Source: Methanosphaerula palustris E1-9c (GTDB taxonomy: Archaea > Halobacteriota > Methanomicrobia > Methanomicrobiales > Methanospirillaceae). From it: a stretch of 64,000 nucleotides of DNA. This document shows positions 1-9,634 of the stretch, piece by piece; position 1 is the first letter of the stretch; every line of letters begins with the position of its first letter. A program made the translations under genes and the position numbers. The notes under the pieces were generated by a model that saw only the letters and a program-made list of their open reading frames with translations, made no database searches and was not told where the DNA came from. Where the stretch lies: NCBI RefSeq assembly GCF_000021965.1, contig NC_011832.1:558001-622000 (forward strand), given 5' to 3'.

Positions 1-973
1 CTTGCAGGCTGGAGAGCGGTCCCATCTTCACCTCAGGCTTCATTCCGTCACCGATGGTGATCTGGCCGACCTTCTCGGTAATCTGTTCGATCACCTGGTC
101 GGCGACCGAGTCGACGACATAGAGGCGTTTCACCGCGGTGCAGATCTGTCCGGCATTATAGAACCTGCCGGCGACGGCTCCGGCGACGGCCTTAGGGATA
201 TCAGCATCCCCACAAACGATCATTGGATCACTCCCCCCAAGTTCGAGGGTCAACCTCTTGAGGTCATGGGCCGCCAGTGTCATGATCCGCTTGCCGGTCT
301 GGGTCGAGCCGGTGAACGAGACCTTCTGAATTTGTTTGGAACGGACGATCTCCTCCCCTACCTCGTCGCCTGAACCGGTCACCACGTTCAGAACGCCGTT
401 GGGAAGCCCGACATCGTGCAGAGCCGCAGCCAGCATCAGGGGGGTTAGCGGGGTTGCAGTGGCCGGCTTGAGTACGACGGTGTTCCCGGTCAGAAGAGCC
501 GGACCGACCTTCCAGGCCATCAACAGCGCCGGCATGTTCCAGGGGATGATCGCCCCACAGACCCCGATCGGCTCCCGCATTACCGTCGCTTCGGACCCGT
601 CCTCAAGATGCTGAACCGTGGCCGTGAGATTGGACGAGAGGCCGGCATAGTATTCAAAGACCCTGGCTGTACCCCGGATCTCATCAATTGCCTCACGCTG
701 CGGTTTTCCCTGCTCCGCCGTCAGAATTATCGCGATCTCCTCGGCCTGTTCCCGGATCCTGGCTGCAGCCCTGGTGAGGATCTGCCCCCGATGGTGGGAG
801 GAGGTGCCCCCCCATCGGGAGAGCGCCTCCTCTGCGGCATCGGCCGCCCGCTTCACATCATCCCGAACTCCGAGCGGGGCTGGGCCGACCGCCTCGCCAT
901 TCGCTGGATTCTTTACCGTATACGTTCTGTCTGAGAGCGAGCCGACCCACTCCCCATTGATCACCATCTTCAT
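1..973 (-). CDS. aldehyde dehydrogenase family protein (3' end off window)
   Basis: NAD(P)-dependent oxidation of an aldehyde to its acid; the substrate cannot be told from sequence. The 324 visible residues show the family's order of motifs: PWNMPALLMAWK near residue 143, FTGSTQTGK near 218, LELGGSDP near 245 (general-base Glu) and NAGQICTA near 275 (catalytic Cys). The start chosen is the ATG at 973 (MKMVINGEWVGS), preceded by a GGTGAT Shine-Dalgarno four bases upstream; a second in-frame ATG lies two codons in. The frame is open to base 1, so roughly the last third is missing. It lies downstream of the SAH hydrolase on the same strand, about 110 bp away, so probably a separate unit. Family assignment is secure, function within the family is not. 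Confidence 0.88.
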   Translation of the reverse strand, partial: MKMVINGEWVGSLSDRTYTVKNPANGEAVGPAPLGVRDDVKRAADAAEEALSRWGGTSSHHRGQILTRAAARIREQAEEIAIILTAEQGKPQREAIDEIRGTARVFEYYAGLSSNLTATVQHLEDGSEATVMREPIGVCGAIIPWNMPALLMAWKVGPALLTGNTVVLKPATATPLTPLMLAAALHDVGLPNGVLNVVTGSGDEVGEEIVRSKQIQKVSFTGSTQTGKRIMTLAAHDLKRLTLELGGSDPMIVCGDADIPKAVAGAVAGRFYNAGQICTAVKRLYVVDSVADQVIEQITEKVGQITIGDGMKPEVKMGPLSSLQ

Positions 974-1045
974 GCAGATCACCCGAAATGTAATCTACTG
1001 TTCCGCTGATCTTTAGAAATGTGCCGGTCTAAAAGAGATCTAGTT

Positions 1046-1060
1046 CCCCGATGACCGGGG
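1046..1060. terminator. small GC-rich hairpin between two minus-strand genes
   Basis: CCCCG, five bases, CGGGG: a perfect 5-bp stem, with a T-rich tract (ATTTTTAGTTTTTG) right after it on the plus strand. It lies between the end of the SAH hydrolase gene and the start of the aldehyde dehydrogenase gene. For minus-strand transcripts the T-rich tract falls on the wrong side, so a terminator role is uncertain. Confidence 0.3.
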
Positions 1061-1086
1061 ATTTTTAGTTTTTGTACTCTGTTGGT

Positions 1087-2319
1087 TCAGGTACCGGCGT
1101 CCCAGTTTGAGAGGTAGGTCTTCTGTTCATCGCTGAGTGTATCGATCGTGATCCCGAGTGAGGCCAGTTTCTGGTCGGCGACCTGCACATCGATCGCCTC
1201 TGGCACCTCGTAGACTCCGCCGGAGAGTTCTTTCCCGTGTTCGGTGATGTAACGTGCACAGAGCGCCTGAAGGGCGAATGAGAGATCCATCACTTCAGCC
1301 GGATGGCCCATCCCCTTCGGTGTCGCAAGGTTTACGAGCCTGCCCTCTGCAAGGATATGGATCCGCTTTCCATCCAGCAGGTAGGTGTCGATCCCATCAC
1401 GGCTCTCCTTTCCCGATGCATGCGCTTCGAGCCAGTCGATATCGATCTCCACGTTGAAGTGGCCGGCATTGGCGAGAATCGCCCCATCTTTCAACTGGCT
1501 GAAGTGAGTGCTGTTGATCACATGTGCGTTCCCTGAGACGGTGACGAAGATATCCCCGAGACGTGCGGCCTCCGCCATCGACATCACCAAAAATCCATCC
1601 ATATGCGCTTCGAGCGCCTTCCTCGGGTCGACCTCGGTGACGATCACCTTCGCACCGAGACCGTGCGCCTTGCGTGCAAGCCCGCGTCCGCAGAACCCGT
1701 AGCCTGCCACGACCAGGTACTTGCCGGCGATCAATACGTTGGTGGTGATCATCACAGCAGAGAGAACACTCTCGCCGGTCCCATGGACATTGTCGAAATG
1801 ATGCTTCATCGGGGTGTCATTGACGGCGACCACCGGGAACTCAAGTTTTCCTTCCGCGGCCATCGCATGTAACCGGTGGATCCCGGTGGTGGTCTCCTCG
1901 CACCCGCCGATCACCGTGCTGAGCAGTTCTCGCCGCTTGGTATGGATGTAGTGGATCAGATCCATCCCGTCGTCGATGGTGACGGACGGCTTTGCATCGA
2001 GGACCTTGTCGATCGCTGCGTAGTACTCCTCGACCGAGCATCCCCGCTCTGCAAAACAGTGGACATGCGGCACCCTGTTTAACGCCTGGGCGACATCATC
2101 CTGGGTGCTGAGCGGGTTGCAGCCGGTGATATAGACCTCTGCACCGCCCGCGGCCAGGGTCATAACCAGGTTGGCGGTCTTGGCTTCGACATGCAGGGCC
2201 ATCCCGATGGTGACTCCGTGAAGAGGCTGCTCTTTTACAAACTGTTCCCTGATGCGCGAGAGGACCGGCATGAACTGCCCTGCCCATTCGATCTTCAAAG
2301 TCCCTGTATCCTTCTCCAT
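1087..2319 (-). CDS. ahcY: adenosylhomocysteinase family (SAH or S-inosylhomocysteine hydrolase)
   Basis: NAD-dependent hydrolase that removes the product of SAM-dependent methylation. 410 residues, the short form usual in archaea, without the C-terminal Lys/Tyr tail of bacterial and eukaryotic enzymes. Seen: ALHVEAKTA near 41 (equivalent of the substrate-binding CLH motif), CEETTTG at about 140, KHHFDNVHGTGES near 172, and the Rossmann loop GYGFCGRG at about 206 followed by VIVTEVDP. Methanogen relatives (MJ1388 of Methanocaldococcus) were shown to prefer S-inosylhomocysteine after deamination of SAH; that may apply here but cannot be seen in the sequence. It diverges from hisF across about 130 bp, which must hold both promoters. 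Confidence 0.93.
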   Translation of the reverse strand: MEKDTGTLKIEWAGQFMPVLSRIREQFVKEQPLHGVTIGMALHVEAKTANLVMTLAAGGAEVYITGCNPLSTQDDVAQALNRVPHVHCFAERGCSVEEYYAAIDKVLDAKPSVTIDDGMDLIHYIHTKRRELLSTVIGGCEETTTGIHRLHAMAAEGKLEFPVVAVNDTPMKHHFDNVHGTGESVLSAVMITTNVLIAGKYLVVAGYGFCGRGLARKAHGLGAKVIVTEVDPRKALEAHMDGFLVMSMAEAARLGDIFVTVSGNAHVINSTHFSQLKDGAILANAGHFNVEIDIDWLEAHASGKESRDGIDTYLLDGKRIHILAEGRLVNLATPKGMGHPAEVMDLSFALQALCARYITEHGKELSGGVYEVPEAIDVQVADQKLASLGITIDTLSDEQKTYLSNWDAGT

Positions 2320-2452
2320 GCTGATATCCCGACTCGAATCACCTGTAAATAGCCATCTCTGGTCCTGCAGGGGATGGAGTCATCTCCTGATAGATTAGCG
2401 GTATAATTACTTAATCCATAACTCTGATATGGCCGCCCTCTCACCTGTATAT

Positions 2453-3259
2453 ATGGTTCTGACCAAACGGATCATCCCCTGCCTCGATCTCAAGGACGGG
2501 AGAGTGGTGAAAGGAACACACTTTGTCGACCTCAGGGATGCCGGCGACCCGGTTGAACTGGCCGAACGCTACAACGAACAAGGGGCTGACGAAGTGGTCT
2601 TTCTGGATATCACCGCCTCGAAGGAGCAGCGGGGTGCTATCCTCTCAGTGATCAGCCGGGCTGCAGACCAGCTCTTCCTTCCGCTGACGGTCGGCGGTGG
2701 GATCAGGACGATCGATGACATCCAGCAGCTCCTCCGGGCCGGCGCCGACAAAGTCAGCATTAACACCAGCGCGATCAAGGATCCCTCTCTGATCAGCGAC
2801 GGGGCCGTCCGGTTCGGTAATCAGTGTATCGTCGTCGCCGTGGACGTCCGGCGGTCCACCGCAGCGAACCCCGACGCTACAGTGATCCATCTCCCCGACG
2901 GTACCACCTGCTGGTACGAGGTGGTGATCTACGGCGGTTCGACCCCGACAGGGATCGATGCGGTCAGGTGGGTACAGGATGCAGAAGAGCGGGGCGCCGG
3001 CGAGATCCTGCTGACCAGCATGGAGACCGACGGTACGAAGAACGGGTTCGACCTGGCCATCACGGCCGCCGTCTCAGATGCGGTTTCGATTCCGGTGATC
3101 GCCAGCGGCGGGGTCGGAACCCTCGCAGACTTTTATGATGGGGTGACCGCAGGCAAGGCGGATGCCTGCCTGGCGGCCAGTGTCTTTCATTATGGTGAGT
3201 TCACGGTTCGGGACGTCAAGACCTATCTCGCTGGTCGCGGTGTGCCCGTACGGCTCTGA
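2453..3259 (+). CDS. hisF: imidazole glycerol phosphate synthase subunit HisF
   Basis: Cyclase subunit of histidine synthesis; takes ammonia from HisH and PRFAR to give imidazole glycerol phosphate and AICAR. The (beta/alpha)8 barrel shows its two half-barrel landmarks: [18 protein letters not shown] at the N-terminus with catalytic Asp12, and [11 protein letters not shown] with the second catalytic Asp. The start is placed at ATG 2453 ([10 protein letters not shown]), where the family begins; an ATG at 2429 would add eight unconserved residues. No clear ribosome site is seen before either. No hisH lies next to it. The last 44 bases overlap the end of pheT on the other strand. Confidence 0.95.
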
Positions 3260-4856
3260 GGTCCAGTTCAACGGCTGCAATCGGGTGGTCGAGTTCGAAC
3301 CCGAGGATCACCCTCGGGCTGATCTCCCCAAAGACCCCGACTGTGGTCCCGTCGACGATGATATCCCCTCTTCTTCCGTCGATGAAGGCAGGGTCTGTTG
3401 ACTCTGCTGTGGTATAGGGGAGGTTGAGATCTCTGCAGAGCGCGTCCGCAGCTGCGTAGGCCTCGCTGAAGTCTGCAGCCCCGTGGCAGGAGACGGCAGC
3501 CGCTTTCTGGTGGGTACTGATCCCCTCGACGACATCACCAGTGCAGAAGATTCTCTGGGGCAGTTCCCGGTACCTATTCATCTGGAGCAGTTCGAGGAGC
3601 AGCGGCAGCAGGTCAGTCCTGACGATCGTCTGGTCCTCGGTGATCGGGTGGAGCAGGTGGAGGGCGGTCGGCGACCGCTCGCGCTGCATCAGGTCGTAGG
3701 TCACCGTCTCGCTGGTCAGAGTGAACGGCATCACCTCGTGGTAGCCGAGCCCGGTCAGGATCTCCCTGACGGCGCCCCCGATCACTGAGACCTGGCTCTG
3801 CTCGCCGATCGTCGACGTCTCCGGCAGGGTCGCATCGAAGTTCTCATACCCGTACGCGACTGCGACATCCTCAAAGATGTCCCAGTCGTGCATGATGTCA
3901 GCCCGATAGCAGGGGACCTCGACTCTGATTCGGTCTGTCCCGTCCGGTGTCGCTTTAAAACGCATCTTCTCAAGCAGGGTGGCCATCTCCGGGGCGGTCA
4001 GTGAGAGGCCGAGCAGTTTATTCCCCTCATCCACCGAGACGGTCCTGACTGATGGCGACAGGTCTGGGGACTCCACACCGTCGATCGTCACGCTCTCCAC
4101 CGTCCCGCCGGCCTCGACGAGGGCGGCGCAGACGATCTTCACGGTCACCTCGACAGCCCGCTGGTCGGTGCCGGTGGTGTCGAGCAGGATGTTCTTCGTC
4201 TCGGTGGTGACCCTTGTGAGATCCCCGTTGATGATCGGTGGGAACGAGCAGACCCGGTCCTCGGCGTCGACGATCAGCGGATAGCGCGGGTGCTCCCTGA
4301 CCAGATGGGCATAGGCCCGCCCCTTGGGATGCTCGTCGAGCATCTGCTCCATCGTCATCGGTTCGGTGAAGTCGAGTGGCACGAAGGACCTACTCTTCTC
4401 TGCAGCGCAGTACCGAAAGGGCGGAGTGATCTTGTCCAGGTCATGGAGCCCGATAGCCATCTTCTTTCTGCCGCGTCCGATGGCCCAGTGGAGCGCCTCC
4501 TGAAGTCCCATCAGGCTCTGGATCGCCTCCTCCGAGAGGGAGAGCCCTCTGATCACGGCCGAACCGAGGAACGGCCGGATCTCTTTGAGGGCCGGGTCGA
4601 TGGTGAACGAGACCCCTGATGGCTTCACTTCGTAGGTGACCGACCCGGTCTCGATCCCGAGGAACCCCCTCATCGCCCTGGCGACCCCTTCTGTGGAGAA
4701 GAGGTCCGGTCGGTCCGGGAAGAACTCGACGTCTGCATGGTCGTCCTCGATCCGTTCGATATCTGACCCGATCATCGGCAGCCTGTCAAGGATCGTCTCC
4801 TTGTCCGTGCCGATGAGAGTTGTCAGGTAGGTGTAGGGTAGGGTGATAATTGTCAT
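3216..4856 (-). CDS. pheT: phenylalanine-tRNA ligase beta subunit
   Basis: Beta subunit of the alpha2-beta2 enzyme that charges tRNA-Phe. 546 residues, the compact archaeal/eukaryotic type lacking the N-terminal EMAP/OB tRNA-binding domain and C-terminal anticodon-binding domain of the roughly 800-residue bacterial subunit. Seen: [20 protein letters not shown] near 28 (archaeal start region), a B3/B4 editing domain with [20 protein letters not shown]5-like [20 protein letters not shown], and the core [13 protein letters not shown]. The ATG is 4 bp behind the pheS stop, indicating one transcript and probably coupled translation. The 3' end runs 44 bp into hisF. Confidence 0.96.
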
Positions 4857-4860
4857 CTGG

Positions 4861-6345
4861 TCACCGCCTCGTGGACGATTGGGTGTCCGCAGGGAGGATC
4901 GGGGCGTCCCGGATCCAGTCGATGTCGCTCCGGTAGAGCATACGGAGATCTTTAAGCCCCAATTTCAGCATCGCAACCCTTGAGACGCCGAGTCCCCATG
5001 CGAGCACTGGTGTCTTCACGCCCCAGGGGTCGGTCACCTCCTGGCGGAAGATCCCGGCCCCGCCGATCTCCACCCAGCCGAGGCCGTCGACATAAACCTC
5101 GGGCTCGACGCTCGGCTCGGTGTACGGGAAGTACGCCGGCCGGAACCGGACATCGGCGAAGCCCATCTTCAGGTAGAACTCTTTTAAGAAACCGAGCAGG
5201 TGCGAGAAGGTGACTTCCTTGTCCATCACGACCCCTTCGAGCTGTTCGAACTCTGGGGTGTGCGTCGGGTCGATCGCCTCGCGGCGGTAGACCCTGCTGA
5301 TACAGAAGGCTCTGACCGGGGGTTCCGGATGGGTGGCCAGGTACTGGATCGAGAGACCAGTGGTGTGCGTCCGGAGGACGCACTGTTCCGCCTTTTTCCC
5401 CGACCATACGCCGCCCCAGCCGCTCGAGGTGGTGTCGCCGCCATGCTCGTGCATCGCCTTGACCCGTTCGTACCCCTCGGGTAGGTCTGTCTCTTCGGCG
5501 AGGTAGAAGGTGTCCTGCATCTCCCTCGCCGGGTGGTCCTGAGGCTGGAAGAGGGCGTCGAAGTTCCAGAAGGCACTCTGGACCAGTTCCCCACTGATCT
5601 CGGTGAACCCCATCTCCAGCAGGATCTGGCGCATCTCGTTGATCAGGCGCTGGTAGGGGTGGATCTTCCCCGGGACGGCCCGCCGGGGCAGCCGGTCGAT
5701 TCGGTACCGCCGCAGGTTCAGGTGCTCCCACTCCCCGGTCAGCAGGTGCTCGTGAGTGATCTGCCCGGTCTCCTCCCGGAGATCGAGCCCCTCGTTGACT
5801 AGTGCCTCGCCGGCTGGGGTCAGCCTCATCGTCGTGACGGCCGACTCATGATCGACGATCAATCCGCGCCGGATCAGGGCGTTCAATCCTTCACCCTCGG
5901 TTAGTGGCCCCTTCAGGGCCAGTTCATCGATCCCCTCGGGTGCGTCCCCGTTCCTGCTGATCAAACCGTCCCTGATGGTGACCCAGCCCTTCTTCCGCAT
6001 CCAGCCGATCCCGATCTTTGAGAGCGGGTGCTGTTTGAGGGTCGCCATCTCGATCGAACCCTCGAAACTGTTCAGCAACTGCCGTTCCGGCAGCCCAGCA
6101 CGGGCATAGACCTCTCCCTCTTCGTTCAGTACATAGGTGTGGGTGACCGTCCTGGTCATCGTTGCAAACCCGTTCTCCTCTGCCAGGTGAGCCCACTGGA
6201 TCACCGCGTCGGTCGCGGTCTGCATCTCCTCGGCCACCGATTCGGCGGTCCTGTCCAGGTGGCCGGCCAGCACGGCCAGAAGCCTCTTCTCATTCTGGGT
6301 GACTCCTGTCGGCCCTCTCTTATCTGCTGATGGTTCTTTCTCCAT
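4861..6345 (-). CDS. pheS: phenylalanine-tRNA ligase alpha subunit
   Basis: Catalytic subunit of PheRS. 494 residues: an archaeal-type N-terminal half of winged-helix modules (about residues 10-190, e.g. [20 protein letters not shown]) followed by the class II core. Motif 2 is seen as [28 protein letters not shown], given here only as its core FCISRVYRR; motif 3 as [26 protein letters not shown]-type dimer interface and [12 protein letters not shown] are also present. It starts 2 bp after the trpS stop and ends 4 bp before pheT, so three synthetase genes form one operon. Confidence 0.97.
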
Positions 6346-6347
6346 GG

Positions 6348-7616
6348 TTATACCTCTACCAGATGCTCGACTGCATCCATCCGTTCTGAAAAGTCATGCA
6401 GGAATTCGCTGACCCGTGCAAAGGTCTCCTTCTTGCACGCCCCGCAGGTCAGTTCCCCCCCACAGCACCTGTCCCTGAGTTCCTGCAGTTCCCGGTCATC
6501 TTCGATCAGATGGAAGAGGTTGAGGAGATAGACCGGGCAGCGATCAGCCTCCCCACCCATTGCCTTCTGTTCCTCAAGAGTAGGTCGACCCCCGGTCACT
6601 GCCCCCATCACCTTCTTCTTCACGGCCGCTTCCGGTTCATGGAATCCAATGATACTCTCCGGAACTGATGAGGACATCTTCCCACCCTGCAGCCCCGGCA
6701 TGAACTGGTGATAGGTGGCTGACGGGGTGAAGAACCCGAAACCACCGTGTTCGATCTCCACCGCTCGGGTCCGCTCCTTCACCTCTTCGAGTGGGACTCC
6801 TCTGATATCGACATGCCCTTCGTACTTTTTGGATCCTTTATACGTCCGATGCACGGCCTCAAGGGCGGCGGCCGGGGCATTCTTGGACCTGACACTGACA
6901 TGATCCCCCCGGTCCTCGACGGTGAAGAATCTCAGTTTGCGGGCCACGTCCCGTGTCAGTCTGATATGCGGATCCTGGTCGATCCCGACCGGGACCACGG
7001 TTGGGGCCGGCACCCCTTCGACCTGTGGATCGAGGATGTCGGCGACCTGGTTGATCACACTCATCGCATGGGCCAGGGCGGTCTCGGAGCCGAAGCCATA
7101 GATCGCCGAGAGGTCCGAGAAGTTTACCCGGGTTGCCGCCTCAAAGGCTAGGTTCTTGAGCACCTCGTTTCGTGACTGGAAGTAGGTCCGTCCCTCAAAC
7201 CCGAGCGCATAGAGGCATTGCAGGTATTCGCGTCCGTACTTGTCACAGTCCTCCCAGGAGAGCCCCCGGACGGCATGGGCCTCGCAGTCTGCGATGGTGA
7301 TCGTCCCCTGGCCACCCTGCCGGATGTGCCAGACAACCTCTTTCATCACCATCAGGTGGCCGAGATGCGGGTGGCCTGAGGGCATGAACCCAGTCAGCAC
7401 ATGAAACGGTCTCTTTTCTCTGATCGCCGTGGCGATCTGTCCATAGTCCCGGTGACCGATCACGACACCCCGGCGCATAAAGGTCGGGATTTCCGGGAGG
7501 TCCCCGAGGACCGGACCGATTGGTTCGATCCCGAACTCTTCAAACAGTTTTTTCGTATCGATGGACTGGCCGCTCGACCAGGGGTTGATGGATGGCTGCA
7601 TGGATGGTACGCTCAT
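6348..7616 (-). CDS. trpS: tryptophan-tRNA ligase
   Basis: Class I synthetase charging tRNA-Trp. The HIGH-equivalent PSGHPHLGHL lies near residue 80 and the KMSKS-equivalent GGKMSSS near 310; a Cys cluster near the C-terminus (CCGGELTCGACKK) may bind metal. The start is set at 7616 (MSVPSMQPSINPW) because its ATG overlaps the endA stop in an ATGA quartet (7613-7616), the usual sign of translational coupling; the open frame goes 17 codons further upstream into endA but those residues look unlike the family. Length then is 422 residues, normal for archaea. Confidence 0.95.
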   Translation of the reverse strand: MSVPSMQPSINPWSSGQSIDTKKLFEEFGIEPIGPVLGDLPEIPTFMRRGVVIGHRDYGQIATAIREKRPFHVLTGFMPSGHPHLGHLMVMKEVVWHIRQGGQGTITIADCEAHAVRGLSWEDCDKYGREYLQCLYALGFEGRTYFQSRNEVLKNLAFEAATRVNFSDLSAIYGFGSETALAHAMSVINQVADILDPQVEGVPAPTVVPVGIDQDPHIRLTRDVARKLRFFTVEDRGDHVSVRSKNAPAAALEAVHRTYKGSKKYEGHVDIRGVPLEEVKERTRAVEIEHGGFGFFTPSATYHQFMPGLQGGKMSSSVPESIIGFHEPEAAVKKKVMGAVTGGRPTLEEQKAMGGEADRCPVYLLNLFHLIEDDRELQELRDRCCGGELTCGACKKETFARVSEFLHDFSERMDAVEHLVEV

Positions 7617-8659
7617 AACTTGATTCGTCCGAATTCGATGTACTGAATTCCGGTAGTATGTACACATCCAAACAACATCTTCTTTTTGACACTGTGGGCG
7701 AGCCTGACCGAACGGGATATCACACTCATCGGCAGTGCTGTACCTCTGGCGATCGCATGGATCAGCAGATCTGAATGGGACATGCCACAGACATAGACCC
7801 TGAAGTGGTGGCCGAACTTGTACCCGGTCCGAGGGATATATCCAAGGTCCCGGATCTGGTCATACACCGCAGCCTTCTCGGTGGCCTCGGCATCGTCTGC
7901 TTTGAAGAGTTCGGTATACTCTCCAGGAGAGAGGATCTGATCTCTATGATGCACGGTTAGAATTTCCCTCTTCTGCAGATAGCCCGCCTCGACCAGCGAG
8001 AGCATCAGTCTCTGATCATCGAACCGTTTCCCGTAACCGGCCGCTTCGAACACTGAGCCGGCCGCCCCCGGGATCAGCACCGATCTGCCGGTGAGGAGAC
8101 CATCCACTGGTTCAAGGGTGGGCTCAGGTTGGTCCTTCTGCAGGGGCTGGAGTTTGATCTCGTAGTAGGTCAGTTCCCCTTCGTCGTCGACAACGGCCAG
8201 CACATGCTGTTTGCGCATATTGATTGAGGCTGCCGCCTCGCTGATCAGCACCTCGAAGTCGATCAGGTCCCGTTCTGAAAGAACTCTGACCATGTACTGC
8301 GAGGTACCGACACCGGGCCGCTGCCCCCGCCGGAAGACCCGGAAATCATGGGGCCCGGTCTGGACCACGTACCCCCGTTCGCGGAGGTCCCGGTAGACGA
8401 TGAAACTTCGGAAGAACAACTCCTGTTCACAGAAGTATGAGATCAGGCTCTCCAGATCATATCCTTCAATGGTGATCTTGGACCGGTAGACCAGGTACAG
8501 CGCCTCCTGAGGGGCCAGCCGCAGCCCGTCCTTCTCCGGCCTTCCATAGCCACTCTGCTCATAGAGCACAAGCCCATCCATCCCGAGCCTCACCGAGGTC
8601 CCGTCGACGCTCCCCTTCACAAGGAACTTATTGGAGGGGCAGGTTTTAAAATGGTGCAC
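7613..8659 (-). CDS. endA: tRNA-splicing endonuclease EndA (two-repeat archaeal form)
   Basis: Cuts introns at bulge-helix-bulge motifs in pre-tRNA. 348 residues, about twice the size of the homotetrameric enzyme: two tandem EndA repeats, as in the homodimeric archaeal class. Repeat 1 (YEQSGYGRPEKDGLRLAPQE near 33; RDLRERGYVVQTGPHDFRVF near 88) has a degraded active site; repeat 2 carries Tyr in GYKFGHHFRVY near 285, His in MSHSDLLIHA, and Lys in SVKKKMLF. The ATG at 8659 is kept because GGATGG lies about nine bases upstream, but family homology begins only at VKGSVDG, so a GTG start near 8620 is possible. Gene order response regulator-endA-trpS-pheS-pheT is co-directional. Confidence 0.92.
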   Translation of the reverse strand: MHHFKTCPSNKFLVKGSVDGTSVRLGMDGLVLYEQSGYGRPEKDGLRLAPQEALYLVYRSKITIEGYDLESLISYFCEQELFFRSFIVYRDLRERGYVVQTGPHDFRVFRRGQRPGVGTSQYMVRVLSERDLIDFEVLISEAAASINMRKQHVLAVVDDEGELTYYEIKLQPLQKDQPEPTLEPVDGLLTGRSVLIPGAAGSVFEAAGYGKRFDDQRLMLSLVEAGYLQKREILTVHHRDQILSPGEYTELFKADDAEATEKAAVYDQIRDLGYIPRTGYKFGHHFRVYVCGMSHSDLLIHAIARGTALPMSVISRSVRLAHSVKKKMLFGCVHTTGIQYIEFGRIKL

Positions 8660-8694
8660 ATGCGGTTGCCATCCTGGGATCCCGCGCCTGTGAT

Positions 8695-9480
8695 TCAGGT
8701 GGTGAACAGTTTTCGCTCGGTCTGGGTGCGGGTATGGATCTTCACATAGACTGCGATCACATCGTCCCGGGTATCCCGGATCGGCCGTGCTGAGAGGGTG
8801 ATATGGCGCTTCTTCTTGTCGTTGGTGATCATAGCCAGATTGTTCTCGATCCCGATCACCATGCTCTCCTTCACCACTTCATAGATAGGGTCCTCGATCG
8901 GCTGCCCGGTCCTGATATCAATCAGAAAGAAAAGTTTGTTGATCGAGTGCATGATGGCCTGTCGGTAACTGACATTGATCAACTGCTCTGCGTACGGATT
9001 CATGAAGAAGATCCTGCCTCTCATATCTGTCATAATGATCGCATCGAGTGCGGCCATCACACTCTTCACCCCGCCATCCTTGAGATTCAGCACTCTCTTC
9101 CGCATCGTGTGGTTATACAGTGCGATCTCAATATTTGAGTAGAGATCTCTGTCATTGAACGGCTTGCTAATGAATCCCATCGGTTCGGCAATCTTTGCCC
9201 GTTCGATCGTTTCGTCGTCATAACTGCCAGTCAGGAATACGACCGGGATATTGAAGATGGTGTTGATATATCGGGCTGCATAGATCCCATCGATGACCCC
9301 CTTGAGGGTGATGTCCATCAGCACCAGATCGGGCCCGAGATCTGCGGTCTGATTCAGTGCCTCTTCACCGCTCGTGACCTTGGCCACGATGGTGTAGTCC
9401 TTCTTCTGAAGCATCCGTTCGATCAGGCTCGCAATGATCTCATCATCCTCGACGATCAGGATTTTTTTCAGTTTTGTCAT
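8695..9480 (-). CDS. response regulator with C-terminal PAS domain
   Basis: Soluble signalling protein. Receiver domain in the first 120 residues: KKILIVEDDEII with the acidic pocket, LVLMDITLKG with the phosphoacceptor Asp, VVFLTGSYDD, and Lys in FISKPF. Then a PAS domain (about 145-260: MAALDAIIMTDMRGRIFFMNPYAEQL). No DNA-binding or kinase output domain. The start is ATG 9480 (MTKLKKILIV); the open frame extends 16 codons upstream but without similarity to receivers. It is divergent from the histidine kinase at 9635, so the two may be partners. It ends 35 bp before endA. Confidence 0.9.
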   Translation of the reverse strand: MTKLKKILIVEDDEIIASLIERMLQKKDYTIVAKVTSGEEALNQTADLGPDLVLMDITLKGVIDGIYAARYINTIFNIPVVFLTGSYDDETIERAKIAEPMGFISKPFNDRDLYSNIEIALYNHTMRKRVLNLKDGGVKSVMAALDAIIMTDMRGRIFFMNPYAEQLINVSYRQAIMHSINKLFFLIDIRTGQPIEDPIYEVVKESMVIGIENNLAMITNDKKKRHITLSARPIRDTRDDVIAVYVKIHTRTQTERKLFTT

Positions 9481-9634
9481 GAATACAGAGCGGCAGAGGG
9501 ATAGCAGTTGCTTGCGCTCTTTCCCCAATATATATCAGTTTCTGTAATTATTATAACCCTGCGGTTTTCTCCTGGGAGAATGAAACCAAGAGTGGGCTCT
9601 ATCTTCTGTCCGTTCGACCGATCCATCGAAAGAT

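Noticed and set aside
4952-5731. 259-codon open frame on the minus strand
   Set aside because: Alternative frame within pheS, very rich in Pro, Arg and Gly; no domain.
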